The notes beneath the pieces were generated by a model, which was given only the letters and a program-made list of their open reading frames with translations, ran no database searches and was not told the origin of the DNA. The translations under genes were made by a program, and so were the position numbers. DNA of 64,000 nt from Nageia nagi. Lineage: Eukaryota > Pinophyta. Of the stretch, positions 21,948 through 32,284 are shown piece after piece. The DNA is taken from assembly GCA_050084985.1 (NCBI GenBank), contig JBITNC010000001.1:191394001-191458000 (forward strand), read 5' to 3'. Numbering within the stretch: the first letter of the stretch is position 1; each line of letters starts with the position of its first letter.

Positions 21948-22794
21948 TGTAGACACCTAAAAATGTCACCTTCTTAACTAGTAAACATTAAAATAATCAT
22001 AACTCTTCGCAACAATATAAAATAGGTCTAAAAACATTATTATTGGATAGATCTTATCGAGTACATGTGAAACGGGTGGTCACATGACTCTTTTTAGGTA
22101 AAATTGGCTATTAGGTGGTCAGTTAATATTATCATAAAGTTAAAAACCCAGTCGCTAGTGACCCAAGATAGTCATCGACGTTTTGAGGCGATCGTCGGCA
22201 TTCGTAGGCCAAACGTCGGTGACTCTACAACAGTCGAACAAGAAACCAAAATGGCAAGGGAAATTTGAAATGTTTCAACTTTCCAAGATGATGTGGATAG
22301 AAGGGGTCAGTTATGACCTACAGTGGCTGTTCACTTCCTCTTACCAGCCTTTTGAATATCCCATCCAAAATCTATAAATATAAGTTAATACAAAGCAAAA
22401 GAAAGAGAATCTTGATCCATTTTTAAAGTAGGGTAATGCTGCCAAAATCTTTTGAGCTCATACATTTTATTGTTTTATGCTAGTTTCAATTCAATACATG
22501 TTATACATAGATGCTTTGATGTTATTGTATTTTGCATGTGTGTAGAATTTACAGGTTCATATCAAGGAGAGAAGCAAGCAAATCAAAAACAATGGAGATC
22601 TAATACTCTTATTTTGGCAAATGGCATTTGTAAAAGTCCCTTCCAAGGGCAAATTGTAGTTTGAACTGAAAATCAATATCATTTTACAATTACATATTAT
22701 TTATCTATTTTGCATAATTTGAGGTTCAGTGAAGATTTAAGAATAATTTGTATTTCATGTTATTCTACATTCTAGCTTTATTTTCACTGCAACA
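21948..22794 (+). repeat. 3' LTR of Tat-like element
   Basis: 847 bp, partner of 5106-5952, same ends and TATA position (22373-22380). It is followed by target duplication GAAGG at 22795-22799. Confidence 0.93.
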
Positions 22795-23518
22795 GAAGGG
22801 GATGGAGCTATTTCACTACTAGTTTTATAGTTCATGGCTCAAGGCAGCCCAGAACATTAAGAGGAGTTCTGGAGTCTTCCATGAAAGGCCCTATCATTTA
22901 AGTTTTTAGGCTATCGTATTTTTTCTTTTTTAATTTGATAAGATAACTCTAAGGTGGAAAAAGGAGAAATACAAGTGAAAAAAACTTTTGAAGAAATCCA
23001 TATTAAAGTACGTTCATACCAAGTGAAGAGCATGCATAAGATAGAAAAAATATGTAGTTAAAAATCATTCATATTTATCTGCAGATAAGGGCTGGAGGGC
23101 ATCCTTCATATGAATAGTTTTGGTTTGGACCTTAAAGAGAAGAGGTATAATGGTTTAATTTTAACTTTTGGTATGTCTTGTCAAATGCTATCGATGTAGC
23201 TTCGACATTCCACTTCTGAGATGCTAAAAACTAGGAGATCTTAGCTTTGAAGAGTTTCTTTTAGGTGGTTTTAGATTCCCTTCATTGGAATTATATTCAT
23301 AAGAATTGATGCTGATGCTAGAACCTATGGACCAATTATGGATGCTCATATAACCTTTTGAATATTAACAAAAATACTCTATCTCTAAGCTGTAGCAACT
23401 CTTGTTTAGGAGTATTTTTCCTGGAGTGTGGATTGACTTTCAACACCCACCATCAACCCATGCATCAACTTTAGAACACCTAGCCTTGCTTTGGTATTAT
23501 GGTAGAACCTATGGACTA

Positions 23519-23590
23519 GGTAGGACTCAAGCCTAGAACCTCCTGATTACTGGCACATGCACTCTTCCATCGAGCTATCCACAATCATGT
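23519..23590 (-). repeat. tRNA-like head of a probable SINE
   Basis: On the minus strand TAGCTCGATGG (23578-23568) matches an RNA polymerase III A box and GGCTTGAGTCC (23533-23523) a B box, 34 bp apart as in tRNAs, with a T-arm-like fold around the B box. The would-be acceptor arms do not pair, so it is not a working tRNA gene. The body probably continues leftwards to about 23330. Confidence 0.45.
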
Positions 23591-25439
23591 CACAAGGGTG
23601 GCCACCTTGTGCACACTAGCAATTTTATAGACCTCTTGTGATATCAAGAGATTCAAGACCATTCAAAGAATGAGCCAATGACTTAATTTTTTCTCATGAT
23701 AATGTCTTCTTTTTTGCATCTTGGCTAGATATAAAGATACTTTCTTTTTTTTTTCTCTATGAGAATTATGAACTTTCATTGATTAAAATGAAATCATTAC
23801 ATGCATATATAGGTTTTGGACAAACTTAAATATAGAATCAACTAAATATAAACTCAACTTGTTATAACCCAATCTTGGAAAAACATAAATTTAGAAGTCC
23901 TAAAATTATCCTAACATGTTAGATAACAACTAAGCAAACTAAACACCCAAAATAGCAACTCCTAAAACTAAACTGGGAACAAAAACATCATCCCAAACAT
24001 GCTAAAAATGAAGGTGATGCTGTTGCATGGTCGTGGTGATAATAACATCACTATGATACTAATGAAGGGACTAATAACAAGATTAGTGCTTCCAAGGGTG
24101 GGTGAGGAGGGGGGCTTTTGGGGATGATGGGCTGGGAAATACTACTACTACAACTGATAATAATAGCTGACAAGGGGAAGAAGGAGGGGTTGACTACAAA
24201 GAACCTCATGGTAGAGAGGAGGCACAGTAAGAAGCTCAATTATAGACTCTACATGCTTTGCTTAGTTGTTCCCAAAATCAACAAGGTTGGTTAGATTATT
24301 TGTCTTTTTAGGATCAGGAGCTCAAGGGGTGGAATTATTTCATTTTTCCTACGCATGGGATGCTTGAATTTTTTCTTTAGATTTGAAATGATGTTTGATC
24401 TGGGTGCAATACTTTGATGTCATTTCTTCTCTTTTTCTTCCTAAATTATTTTTGTTCTTAGTGCACGATAATATTCACTCCATCTTGTTTCAATTTGTTC
24501 TTCTTCTTATTTGGGGGCATCTTCATGACTCTAGTATGGTGTTGAAACTATGGATTAATTATTATTGAATTATGTAACTCTCGAATTTTAGCATTAGTTG
24601 TAGATCCTCTATTTAACATTATTATATAGGAAATTTTCATATAATGTTGTATTATGGATTGACCTCCAACTATCAATCTTCTATGTTTCAAAAGCTAGCC
24701 ATGTCCTACCTATATTTATAGGAATCTTTGGAGTAACCCAGGGTAGGTACAACCATAGAAGAATAACATATTCAGAACTCTGCTCCACTGCTCTGATTCT
24801 TCAAGTATGAGATATAGGGTGCTACAAGTAGAGATGGTGTAATAGCCATTCTAGAGATCATGTTAATGAATGGAGAGAGAGTGTAAGATAGTGCACCTTC
24901 TACTGCATCAAGAGTAACTTCCTGATGGGAAAAAGTTTACATTATTAAAGCAAGAAGATTAGCTGAAGAGCAAACATGGTGGAAGGGAGTTCTTTGGTAG
25001 AGACTCCAACATAACAACATTAAATTAAGTTCATATATCAGTTTTAATGAAGCATTAAGGTATCATTATATTAGCCATAGCATTAAATTTTGTATGTACA
25101 GTACATCAAAATATGCTTTAACAAATAGTTTGCTGAATTCATGGTGATGCCCTTTGTATCAGTTCCTATCCATGAACTAGCAATTGTTAATCCTAGGCTT
25201 GACTTGAGCATTGCCAATTTTTTTACCAAAGAGATAAAACCCATTACTAGTTAAATTGTTACTATTTGGTATGTTGTAAAAATTATTCGGATAAATCTTG
25301 CCTTAGTTTTTTGCTTTGTCATCATTATCCCACATTTATATTGGTTTTGTAATTGTTGTGCAGATGATGGTCCCATGTGGGAACTTTTCTTCCATGGGAG
25401 GGGTAGCAGCAATATGCTACATTACAAAAAGTGTATGTT

Positions 25440-25490
25440 GCAGATTGGATATTCCTACCATAGTGCAGATTGGATATTCCTACCATAGTA
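25440..25490. repeat. 25-bp perfect tandem duplication
   Basis: The unit starting 'gcagattggatattcc' occurs twice back to back without differences. Slippage-type duplication, no evident role. Confidence 0.8.
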
Positions 25491-25852
25491 AGTGTAGCAG
25501 ATATAACATCACTATACAGGGCACCTATTTCTGAAGATATTTGTTGATACTAACTTTCAATTAAGGACAAACTTCTTAGATAAAATGCATCCATGAATTT
25601 CTTTTTTATCATAATCATTATTATTATTGAAGTTCATATATCAGCAAACATAATGGTAGAGAGATCTAAAATTGATCCATATATATATATAGCATTTTAC
25701 TGATGTGGTTCATAGACTAGAATTAAGAAAAGGACAACATGATCAACAAGCAGCAAAGGAAAGAAAGGCATAATGGTTTTACTAAGTTCAGTTTTAAGAT
25801 GCTAAAAGAAATTATTCCTACGTTCCATATTCCGAATAAAGTAGAAAAATAC

Positions 25853-26341
25853 TGTTAGAATTTGTAATGAAATATTGTGAATATCTAAACTCCTTGTAAA
25901 TTCAATTAATCAATTAAGGGATATTTAGATACCTTAAAGGATTAATTGAATTCTTTATTATGTAAACTTTGACCTTACCATGTGGTTAGTTGGTAGATTA
26001 AAGTTAGGTAACATATTTATTGTAACCCTAACCTTACCCTTGGGTTAAAGGGAGGTTAGGGAGGTGCTCTCATGCTATAAATAGAGGGCCTCTCCTCTTG
26101 TAATATCACTTAGATTTTGAGTAAGATTACTCTACTAGTTTGTGTAGGAGAGAAAGGAATTGTAGTAAGAGGGTGCATAGTTTGAGAATTGAGATCTAGT
26201 TGTGGATGTACTCCCAAGGAGGGAGGAACCACTTATATTGGTGTTATCTTGTGTGAATGGTGTTATTAACTTATAGATGTTGAATGATTAAGTTTCCTAT
26301 AGTCTTGGACCTTGAGGATTAGTCTAGAATTAATTCCTTCA
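25853..26341 (+). repeat. 5' LTR of copia element
   Basis: 489 bp. TATA box in 'catgctataaatagagg' at 26076-26083. Partner at 39394-39882. Confidence 0.94.
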
Positions 26342-26343
26342 AT

Positions 26344-26355
26344 TGGTATTAGAGC
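26344..26355 (+). promoter_or_regulatory. tRNA-iMet-type primer binding site
   Basis: TGGTATTAGAGC differs by one C-to-T from the standard copia primer site TGGTATCAGAGC and starts two bases after the 5' LTR. Confidence 0.85.
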
Positions 26356-27305
26356 TTGGTGTGGAAGCTCCTTCAACATTCTTTGAAACTTTTTCAATTT
26401 GGAGGTCTCCATTTCTCATCTTCTTACATTGTTGAGGTAAAACATAATAGAAGGTATACATTTTTTACCTTCTTGGTTAATTATTGAATAATTGTATTTT
26501 ACTACTAACATATTGATTCTTGTAGATGTTGTCATTGCATGGCCACTTCTAAAACCTCCACCTTCGCATGTAGTGGAAACTTCTCTCTCCTCGCCACTCA
26601 CCTCATAGTCCCTCAAAATGGATCTCTCAACCCTTCGCACACATCACAACCCTGCACCTCTGAACATGTTTTTTTTTACTCATCATTTTTTTTCTTTGAG
26701 TATGTTCTTTTAACTCTAAAGTGCATTAAAAAATGGGGGGAGGTGTTTCATTTATTTTGGTAGAAGATCATTAATGGCATTGAGTTTTCTTGTTGGATGA
26801 GAGACAATGCATTAATTTTTGAGTTGGAAATTTTTTGTATTCTTTGCAAAGTCTCTCTAATGCTTTAATTTTTTGGTAAGAAGCATTAATTATTTGAAGT
26901 CAAACCTTGTTGGGTAGAAGTTTTTTTCCCAAAAAGGAGGCTAATTTAATTTTGTTGAGCATGATAGTCAAACCTCATAAAGTTTTGATAGGTAAACACC
27001 TTACCTCTTGCAAGATGTGGTTGTCCAAAAATTAAAGTCTCTTTTCTCCATAAGTTTTATGAGCATGATATTTTCCTTACCTAAAAGAGGAAATTTTTTG
27101 TTGGAGCTACATGATCAAGTATTTCTAAAATTTTCTTTCTTTAAGTTCAAATTAAATGCTTATAGTTCCTTTTTTTTAAGTAAGAAGGGGAGAATTTAGT
27201 GCCTTTTTTGAAGTCATTAAATGTCAAGTTTGTTAATGCTTAACTTATGCATTTTTTTAATTCTCTAAATGCTTAAACTAATGCTAAAGTAGGACTTAAG
27301 CATTG

Positions 27306-28152
27306 TGTTTACAAATAAAATTGAATTTGCAAATAAACAAACAGAGAAATATCTACAAACTCAATATTATCTGTATTCTAGCTACGGGTAGCAATTTATT
27401 CTAGATAGCAATGAACAACATATAACAATTCTGAAATGTAATCAAACAAGACTGTGGTTTGTATACTTACCTCACGGAACGTACCTGACAACAAAAGATG
27501 AAGATGTTGGCAATGTGCTGATGATGAACTGCACCTGAAAAACGTAGTCACCTGTGAAGATGCAAAAAGAGGACCGCGGGCGGTCCGTTTCAGAGATAAT
27601 AGAGCGCCGGCGGTGTTCCTAGTTCATAAGGGAGCACCGACGGCCTTATTTTGATGATTTTGATCTCTCAATCAAGTCCAGAGCTTTAATACAGATGTCT
27701 CAGATAGCAGTGTGATATCAGAATAGATCTTAGATGTCAGGATAGCTCGCGAAAGGAAGCACACAAACCACAGCCTTGTAGGCGGTACCAAGAGATACCT
27801 TAAGGGGTAGCCACTTACAAGACCATACGCGGGATCATGTGTATCCTTGTTGTTGTGGACTTACTATTAGATCCCTTATTTATATAGATATAGGTAATAC
27901 CGCCCATAGGTCGGCGTGCATCCACATAAATAAGGTTAATTCACAAGATTTAAGATAAATACATCAATAAACAAGATGATTCACACAATACTCAAGATAT
28001 ACCATGCAATATTCAAGATAACCCATGCAATATTCCCATTCAAGCCAAACATTGATATTATCACTTTTATCCATTCAAGACATATAGTTAAACCAAGCAT
28101 ATTTCATTAATTTATTGATTTAAAAACATAAAATCATTTTTATGTGTTAACA
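27306..28152 (-). repeat. 3' LTR of nested gypsy element
   Basis: 847 bp, near-identical to 33539-34385. On the minus strand a TATA box (TATATAAATA) at about 27876-27886. Contains GC-rich palindromes at 27571-27586 and about 27602-27617. Confidence 0.95.
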
Positions 28153-28520
28153 GATGCCCCACTTTGGATGTGAAATCGAAGAAATCATGAGATGACTTGA
28201 GATTTTACATTCAAAGTAAAAACACAACATCATAGCAAGCAATTTTGATAAGCAATGATAAACACTAATCATTCCAAACTTAAGCAACATCATGATAAAG
28301 CTATATATAGGTTGAGAAAACTCCCTTTTTACATTACCTTGGGCATGCTTGCCCCTTGCGTTTTGCTGTAGAAGGTAATAGTCTGATAAGCTGATAATCT
28401 TTGCCGCAATGTTGATGACCCAAGACAACAAACTTGACAACACATATGACAATGACCGGACAGACGACTTGACCACACATGCCGGCCGGACGACAACTTG
28501 ACAAGACCACATCATAAGAC
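28153..28520. other. 3' end of internal region, with polypurine tract
   Basis: Next to the 3' LTR the minus strand reads AAAGTGGGGCATC, a plausible polypurine tract. The rest is non-coding. A 149-codon open stretch on the minus strand (28147-28596) has no family signature and runs into the repeat array. Confidence 0.5.
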
Positions 28521-28662
28521 AAAACATGAACAACTCACAAGACCAAGACATGATAACACACATGATCAACTCACAAGACAAGACATGATAACACACATGA
28601 TCAACTCACAAGACAAGACATGATAACACACATGATCAACTCACAAGTCCAAACATGATAAC
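28521..28662. repeat. 35-bp minisatellite, three full units
   Basis: Units start at 28546, 28581 and 28616 (agacatgataacacacatga...), with degenerate half units on both sides. Confidence 0.9.
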
Positions 28663-28675
28663 CATAACCAAACAC

Positions 28676-29628
28676 AGGGGAGAGCTAAGTATCCACACAA
28701 CTGAGCCCTCTCATCAAGAGGTGTACTCCAGTTGCCGAAGAACCGAACTCCGCAAAACAAGTGATAAGCTGATAATGGGAGAGCTAAGTATCCACACAAC
28801 TGAGCCCTCACATCAAGAGGTGTACTCCAGTTGCCGAAGAACCGAACTCCGCAAAACAATGATAAGTAGATATGTGAGAGCTAAATTCCACACAACTGAG
28901 CCCTCGCATCAAGAGGTGTACTGCAGTTGCCGAAGAACCGAACTCCGCAAAACAATGATAAGCAGATATGTGAGAGCTAAATTCCACACAACTGAGCCCT
29001 CGCATCAAGAGGTGTACTGCAGTTGCCGAAGAACCGAACTCTGCAAAATAATGATAAGCAGATATGTGAGAGCTAAATTCCACACAACTGAGCCCTCGCA
29101 TCAAGAGGTGTACTGCAGTTGCCGAAGAACCGAACTCCGCAAAACAATGATAAGCTAAAGGGGGAGAGCCAAGTTCCACACAACTGAGCCTTCACACTGG
29201 CTGCAGTCACATAGGAACTGAACTCCGCAAAACAATTGATAAGCTGATATGTGAGAGCTAAATTCCACACAACTGAGCCCTCGCATCAAGAGGTGTACTG
29301 CAGTTGCCGAAGAACCGAACTCCGCAAAACAATGATAAGCAGATATGTGAGAGCTAAATTCCACACAACTGAGCCCTCGCATCAAGAGGTGTACTGCAGT
29401 TGCCGAAGAACCGAACTCTGCAAAATAATGATAAGCAGATATGTGAGAGCTAAATTCCACACAACTGAGCCCTCGCATCAAGAGGTGTACTGCAGTTGCC
29501 GAAGAACCGAACTCCGCAAAACAATGATAAGCTAAAGGGGGAGAGCCAAGTTCCACACAACTGAGCCTTCACACTGGCTGCAGTCACATAGGAACCGAAC
29601 TCCGCAAAACAATTGATAAGCTGATGGA
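28676..29628. repeat. Minisatellite, ten units of 88-99 bp with higher-order duplication
   Basis: Units begin near 28679, 28778, 28874, 28971, 29066, 29163, 29251, 29348, 29443 and 29540 (gagagcta.a.tccacacaa...). Units 3-6 are repeated as units 7-10 at an exact 377-bp offset with almost no differences, a four-unit higher-order repeat. Long open frames on both strands here are artefacts of repetition. Confidence 0.93.
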
Positions 29629-30228
29629 GCTGACACTCCACTAAGAAGCATGATAAGCTGACTATGAGAGCTGAACTCCTCTCACAAGCATGATAATCTG
29701 ATCATGGGAGCTAGACTCTTCTCAAAAGCACGGTAATCTGATCATGGGAGCTGGACTCCACTCATAAGCACATGATAAGCTGACTATGGGAGCTGGACTC
29801 CTCTCACAAGCATGATAATCTAATCATGGGAGCTAGACTCCTCTCACAAGCATGATAATCTGATCATGGGAGCTGGACTCCTCTCACGAGCATGATAACC
29901 TGATCATGGGAGCTGGACTCCTCTCATAAGCATGATAATCTGATCATGGGAGCTGGACTCCTCTCATAAGCATGATAATCTAATCATGGGAGCTAGACTC
30001 CACTCATAAGCACATGATAATCTGATCATGGGAGCTGGACTCCTCTCACAAGCATGATAATCTGATCATGGGAGCTAGACTCCTCTCAAAAGCACGGTAA
30101 TCTGATCATGGGAGCTGGACTCCTCTCATAAGCATGATAATCTAATCATGGGAGCTAGACTCCTCTCACAAGCATGATAATCTGATCATGGGAGCTGGAC
30201 TCCTCTCACAAGCATGATAATCTGATCA
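29629..30228. repeat. Minisatellite, about 14 units of 40 bp
   Basis: The unit is 'gataatctgatcatgggagc' followed by 'tggactcctctcacaagcat', varying at a few sites. Its start resembles the gataagctgat..gagagct part of the neighbouring 96-bp unit, so one array may derive from the other. Confidence 0.93.
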
Positions 30229-30421
30229 CTCGGGTCTGTAAACACAAAACTCAAAGCAATATTCTCCTGGATATAACGTTGATCAAACATCTATGATGCA
30301 CTCGTAATACTTCAATAAACTAATTTTCTAGATAAAGGACCGCAGCCGGTCCTTTCTTACTGACTTAGAACGCCGGCGGCCTTCAGCTAAGACCGCGGGC
30401 GGTCCTTTTCTTGAAGATTTT
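30229..30421. other. Non-coding stretch with three GC-rich palindromes
   Basis: About 30335-30355 (AAAGGACCG.. CGGTCCTTT), 30368-30383 (gaacgccggcggccttc) and 30390-30407 (gaccgcgggcggtcc). They belong to the motif family also present in the LTRs and in the protease-RT linker. Confidence 0.7.
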
Positions 30422-32284
30422 TCAAAAACCGTAAAAATCAGGTCCCTGCGAATCACCCCCGGATTCCAGATTGAGACCAAACGAGGTTACCTTGTAGCAA
30501 TAGTTGCCCCCGGGTGTTCTAAAAGCTATTTTATGTTGATTATTTTCTTTGATTTTAATCTGATTATATCCCGAAAAGCTATCCATAAATGACAACATCT
30601 CATATCCTGCTGTAGGCTTCTTAACTGGAACTACATCAGCCATCCATTCTGAGTAGTTTATGGATCTTATGAATCCAACTTCTAGCGATTTCTCTGTTTC
30701 CTTCTTTACAAGCAATGAAATCTGAAAAGGCATTTTCCATGGCTCTTGTTTTACAGGGATTGCCCCCTTTTCAACTACCAGGTTATGAACCACAAAATTC
30801 TCATCTAATCCTGGCATATCTTTGTAAGACCATGCAAATAACTCAGAATAATCGTGAAAAGACTGAACTAATTCATTCTGCAATGATGCCTCAAGAAGCT
30901 TACCTGTTTTTAGTATTTGTGGTGTCTCTTGAGAGCCGATATTAACTTCTTCAATTTCTTCATTCAACCAAGTAACCTCAACTTCTGATGGCAAAGGAAA
31001 CGGTAACTCTCCCAATCCTTTAATCTTATCATCTTCGGATTCCTCAAAACAAGCATGTATATCTGGACAATGCCTTTGAATTCTCTTTTCATGTCTTACT
31101 GAATATTCTGTTCTAGCCCCTAATGTTTCTAGGAAGACATCATCATTCTGAAATAGATCTATAGTATGTATAGCATCTTCCTCATCAATCTCACAATCAA
31201 TAACATAACAACTGGTGACCCACTCGTCGATCTGCACCATTTCTGGGATTCCGTCCTGACAATCGTGATCACCACCCTGATACGGCATTATACTCGACTG
31301 GTCCTTCTCTACTTTTTCCTTAGAAAAGAACCGCTGGCGGTCCTCTTTCGTGGGAAAAGAACGCGGGCGTTCTTCTTCTTTATCTTGCTGCTGTTCAGTG
31401 AAGTTTCCGTCCAAACTAATTTCATTAACATTTGAGATAACGTATGAACCAATCCCCATATCCATCACGTTAAGTTTCTGTAATGCTTTCCTGTAAACCT
31501 GATCATTCCCAGCTTGAAGGGTATTATCTTCCACATCACATGGAACCAGTCTCTCTGGGAGGACAAGGTTACATTGCTTGGCCATCTGCTCATCTGCCTC
31601 AACCTTATAAACATTCCCCTCAAAACAGAATTTAAAACACCTATGTAATGTTGATGCCACTCCATCCATATCATCTATCCAAGGTCTTCCAAGAATAAAG
31701 TTGAATGAAGGTTTTCCTTCCGTGATATAAAATAGAGTATCAATCACTTTATTACCAACCTTAATCGGTAGTGTGATAGTTCCTGCACATTTTCTAGGTA
31801 TACCATCAAATCCTTTAACTTTCATGGTAGTTTCTTCCCTTGGAGGTAGCATATCTGGATCAAATTGTTCCAACAAGTGAGTAGTAGCAATATTTAGGGC
31901 TGCCCCACTATCTATTAATGACCTCTTAACTGTTATTCCAAAAACATTCACCTCTATGAACAAAGGTGAATGAAGTTTAGTGATGTCCTTACTAGGCTTT
32001 TCCCTAGGGTTAAATGTAATAACTTCCCCTTTACTCCAAATCTCTGCTTTTTCTGCAAAAGCAGCAACAGAAATATTTCGATCTATCTGACTATTCCTAA
32101 AAACCTGATTCATCATCTCCCTATGAGGTGCTGAAATCTGAAGTAACTCAAAAAGACTAACCTTAGCTTGTGTACTCTTTAGTTGCTCAATCAAATCAAA
32201 ACTTCTAGGATCTTTCGGTAACTCCCTCCTGCAGGTAACTGGATCAACCATTTCCCTAGCTCTCCCTCTGTAAGTGCCGCACAA
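30422..32284 (-). CDS. pro-pol: Protease, linker and truncated reverse transcriptase
   Basis: An open frame of about 620 codons, -1 relative to gag and overlapping its end by 94 bp. No ATG lies at its start (the first codon is TTG), so it would be reached by frameshifting, or is an indel-split continuation of gag. The protease has SLIDSGAALNI near residue 125 and FILGRPWIDDM near 200. An acidic linker follows. RT begins IPVKQEPWKMP and VVPVKKP, then jumps straight to TAGYEMLSFMDSFSGYNQI, losing about 35-40 residues that normally hold the DFRDLN and PLP blocks. It runs to TSFGL and ends in an unrelated tail. No YxDD, RNase H or integrase. The protease looks usable; RT cannot work. Confidence 0.88.
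   Translation of the reverse strand: MCGTYRGRAREMVDPVTCRRELPKDPRSFDLIEQLKSTQAKVSLFELLQISAPHREMMNQVFRNSQIDRNISVAAFAEKAEIWSKGEVITFNPREKPSKDITKLHSPLFIEVNVFGITVKRSLIDSGAALNIATTHLLEQFDPDMLPPREETTMKVKGFDGIPRKCAGTITLPIKVGNKVIDTLFYITEGKPSFNFILGRPWIDDMDGVASTLHRCFKFCFEGNVYKVEADEQMAKQCNLVLPERLVPCDVEDNTLQAGNDQVYRKALQKLNVMDMGIGSYVISNVNEISLDGNFTEQQQDKEEERPRSFPTKEDRQRFFSKEKVEKDQSSIMPYQGGDHDCQDGIPEMVQIDEWVTSCYVIDCEIDEEDAIHTIDLFQNDDVFLETLGARTEYSVRHEKRIQRHCPDIHACFEESEDDKIKGLGELPFPLPSEVEVTWLNEEIEEVNIGSQETPQILKTGKLLEASLQNELVQSFHDYSELFAWSYKDMPGLDENFVVHNLVVEKGAIPVKQEPWKMPFQISLLVKKETEKSLEVGFIRSINYSEWMADVVPVKKPTAGYEMLSFMDSFSGYNQIKIKENNQHKIAFRTPGGNYCYKVTSFGLNLESGGDSQGPDFYGF
31318..31380. repeat. GC-rich palindromes inside the coding region
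   Basis: AAGAACGCGGGCGTTCTT (31357-31374) is an inverted repeat with 8-bp arms around GG, and gaaccgctggcggtcctc (31328-31345) is a close relative. On the coding strand they encode ERPRSF and DRQRFF, so the motif was accommodated within the polyprotein linker. Confidence 0.75.

Larger units (their letters stand above)
5106..22794 (+). mobile_element. Ty3/gypsy Tat-lineage LTR retrotransposon, complete ends
   Basis: Two 847-bp direct LTRs begin TGTAGACACC and end GCAACA, flanked by a perfect 5-bp target-site duplication GAAGG (5101-5105 and 22795-22799). Inside, in order, are a coiled-coil gag extension, gag, protease, G-patch-like linker, RT with YIDD, RNase H, a second archaeal-type RNase H, integrase, a sense accessory frame, an antisense plant-mobile-domain frame, and a polypurine tract. 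A second RNase H between RT-RNase H and integrase is the known hallmark of the Tat lineage. The LTRs differ at roughly 35-40 positions by eye, and the genes carry many stops and a few frameshifts, so it is an old, inactive copy. Confidence 0.93.
22800..25852. other. Flanking DNA between two LTR elements
   Basis: About 3 kb with no convincing coding region. Contents seen: a tRNA-like SINE head (23519-23590), a T-rich tract with a following 'ctttcattgattaaaatgaaatc' phrase (23740-23800) like a retroposon tail, a 25-bp tandem duplication (25440-25490), and a short AT repeat (25678-25691). The last five bases, AATAC (25848-25852), are the left target duplication of the copia element. Confidence 0.5.

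Noticed and set aside
23519-23590. Functional tRNA gene
   Set aside because: A and B boxes are present but the acceptor stem cannot form; treated as a SINE head.
26539-26763. Open frame of 74 codons after the copia 5' LTR
   Set aside because: Lies in the candidate leader intron, composition T-rich, no counterpart in the relative at 53.3 kb.
28147-28596. 149-codon minus-strand open frame
   Set aside because: Starts in the 35-bp repeat array and overlaps the LTR end and polypurine tract; no similarity recognised.
28655-29556. Long open frames on both strands (up to 167 codons) with repeating peptides
   Set aside because: They are produced by the 96-bp minisatellite; both strands are open at once and there is no start context or family match.
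29629-30228. CRISPR-like regular repeats
   Set aside because: Units are contiguous and near-identical with no unique spacers, in a plant retroelement; a plain minisatellite.
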